Assembly (NCBI RefSeq): GCF_014137995.1
Contig: NZ_JACGWV010000004.1
Span: forward strand, 1 to 62,963
Origin: Promicromonospora sukumoe
GTDB lineage: Bacteria > Actinomycetota > Actinomycetes > Actinomycetales > Cellulomonadaceae
DNA: 62,963 nucleotides
Direction of reading: 5' to 3'
The translations under genes were made by a program, and so were the position numbers. This document shows, piece after piece, positions 61,820-62,963 of the stretch. The first letter of the stretch is position 1. Each line of letters starts with the position of its first letter. Below the pieces are notes generated by a model. The model did no database searches. It saw only the letters and a list, made by a program, of their open reading frames with translations, and was not told the DNA's origin.

Positions 61820-62620
61820 ATGAAGCGCAAGAGGCTCCTCGCCTGGTTCGCCATGTACGCGGTGCTCGTGGTCCTCGCGATCATGTGGACCTACCCCATC
61901 GTGGTCGCCATCCAGAAGTCGTTCGCCGTCGGCGGCGTCGGCAACTACACCGCGGTCCTGAACCACGACCAGTTCAACTACTGGTCGGCGATCGGGAACA
62001 GCTTCCTGATGGCCGGCGGGTCCACGGTGATCATCGTCGTCATCTCCTGCCTGGGCGGCTTCGCCTTCTCCCGGATGCGGTTCCCCGGGCGGGTCTTCCT
62101 CTACCGGGCACTGCTCGCGTGCCTCGCCGTGCCCGTCGCCTCCGTGGTGACGCCGCTGTTCTTCTCGATCAACAGCCTCGGCCTCCGCGACAGCTACTTC
62201 GGCGTGATCATCCCGCTCGTCGCGTTCAACGTGATGACGATGCTCCTGCTGACCAAGAACCACTTCGACGGCATCCCCACGGAGCTCGTGGAGGCCGCGA
62301 CCATCGACGGCGCGCGCCCCTTCGGCGTCCTGTGGCGCATCTTCCTGCCGCTCAGCGGCCCGCTGCTGGCCAACGTCAGCGTGCTCTCGTTCGTGTACTC
62401 CTGGAACGAGTACCTGCTCCCGAACCTGCTCATCTCGTCGCCCGAGAAGTACCCGGTGACCCAGGCCATCGCGCTGCTCCAGTTCGAGCGCATGAGCCAG
62501 GAGCAGATCGGCCAGCTCTACGCGGGCCTGATCCTCATGACCATCCCCTCGGTCATCGTCTACCTCTTCAGCCAGCGCTACCTGCAGTCGGGCCTCACGG
62601 CCGGCGCCGTCAAGAGCTGA
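61820..62620 (+). CDS. Sugar ABC transporter permease (MalG type), importer 3
   Basis: 266 residues starting 4 nt after the previous stop. Six TM helices, with EAA loop ELVEAATIDGARPFGVL. Pairs with the preceding permease. Confidence 0.9.
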   Translation: MKRKRLLAWFAMYAVLVVLAIMWTYPIVVAIQKSFAVGGVGNYTAVLNHDQFNYWSAIGNSFLMAGGSTVIIVVISCLGGFAFSRMRFPGRVFLYRALLACLAVPVASVVTPLFFSINSLGLRDSYFGVIIPLVAFNVMTMLLLTKNHFDGIPTELVEAATIDGARPFGVLWRIFLPLSGPLLANVSVLSFVYSWNEYLLPNLLISSPEKYPVTQAIALLQFERMSQEQIGQLYAGLILMTIPSVIVYLFSQRYLQSGLTAGAVKS

Positions 62621-62684
62621 AGGAAACACCGCGACCCGTTCCAACGGCCCGCACCAGCACTGTTCACCATCAAGGAGGATCAAT

Positions 62685-62963
62685 GTTCAGATCGCCTCGT
62701 GCCGTCCCCCGTCGTCTGCTCGCCGCCACCGGTGCGGCTTCCGCCCTCGTCCTGCTCGCCGGCTGCGCCGGCGGCGGTGACGACGGCGTCGCCGAGGACG
62801 GGACCGTCACCCTCACCTACCGCACCTGGATCCCGTCGCTCGAGCAGTGGCAGCCGATCGTCGACGCCTTCGAGGCCGAGAACCCCGACATCACGATCGA
62901 CTTCCAGGGCGCGGACGGCGCCAGCGACTACCTCAGCGAGCTCGACAACCTCATCCTCGCGGG
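62685..62963 (+). CDS. ABC transporter sugar-binding lipoprotein 3, 3'-truncated
   Basis: 93 residues visible before the window ends. AAGGAGG lies 4 nt before the ATG. Lipobox LLAGC with Cys28, then LTYRTWIPSLEQWQPIVDAFEAENPDI, the family 1 binding-protein start. Last visible gene of importer 3. Confidence 0.9.

Noticed and set aside
1..62963. Insertion sequences, prophage genes, tRNA or rRNA genes
   Set aside because: None recognised on reading both strands; mobile-looking DNA is limited to palindromes and short repeats.

Overview
The window is a high-GC actinobacterial chromosome segment. It has no transposase, phage gene, rRNA or tRNA that I could see. F420-dependent oxidoreductases, SigE-family and sigma/anti-sigma fusion regulators, Tat lipoproteins, a SAM-I and a c-di-AMP riboswitch, many GTG starts and several apparently leaderless genes point to Micrococcales. 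Three carbohydrate ABC importers without their own ATPase and a GH2 enzyme fit Promicromonosporaceae or Cellulomonadaceae best; this placement is an inference.

Layout. 1-4.7 kb: the end of a secreted NAGPA/metallophosphoesterase protein, then two tandem secreted paralogues that end in Cys-Gly-Cys. 4.8-8 kb: sugar ABC importer 1. 8-11.8 kb: metF under a SAM riboswitch, a Tat-exported amidase and an acyltransferase pair. 11.9-18.4 kb: a LacI-controlled glycan locus (GH2 enzyme, regulator, ABC importer 2) with three matching CAACGTTG operators. 18.4-32.2 kb: mixed housekeeping and regulatory genes (App1-like phosphatase, SDR/AraC pair, NYN-LOTUS protein, TetR and F420 enzyme, Tag glycosylase, TetR with a DrrAB-type exporter, DinB, M15 peptidase, RlmC). 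32.2-38.2 kb: two consecutive sigma/anti-sigma fusion genes, small genes, and a leucyl-tRNA synthetase without an editing domain behind a leader-peptide attenuator. 38.2-49 kb: a voltage-gated channel with a Cav-like filter, a GlsB-type protein, two NlpC/P60 hydrolases (one under a c-di-AMP riboswitch), a subtilase, a sigma factor with a PASTA membrane protein, and a YcaQ glycosylase. 48.6-59.6 kb: two convergent P450s (one CYP157-like), GH25 lysozyme, DinB, a third sigma-like fragment, FusB-like protein, TipA-like MerR/VOC operon, and a MocR/EamA pair with overlapping start codons. 59.7-63 kb: LacI regulator and ABC importer 3, with its binding protein cut by the window edge.

The most interesting signal is a precisely spaced ECF-type promoter, AAGTGCTGTGACATC, then 13 nt, then CGTC. 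It occurs three times. Two copies lie divergently between the second sigma/anti-sigma fusion and the editing-less leuS. The third lies 17 kb away, in front of a stand-alone fragment homologous to the N-terminus of those sigma factors. In two copies the ATG lies exactly 8 nt after CGTC, which implies leaderless small proteins. I infer a small regulon around these sigma fusions that may include the unusual leuS. Several families of palindromic elements also recur at gene 3' ends, and one has inserted in frame inside leuS.
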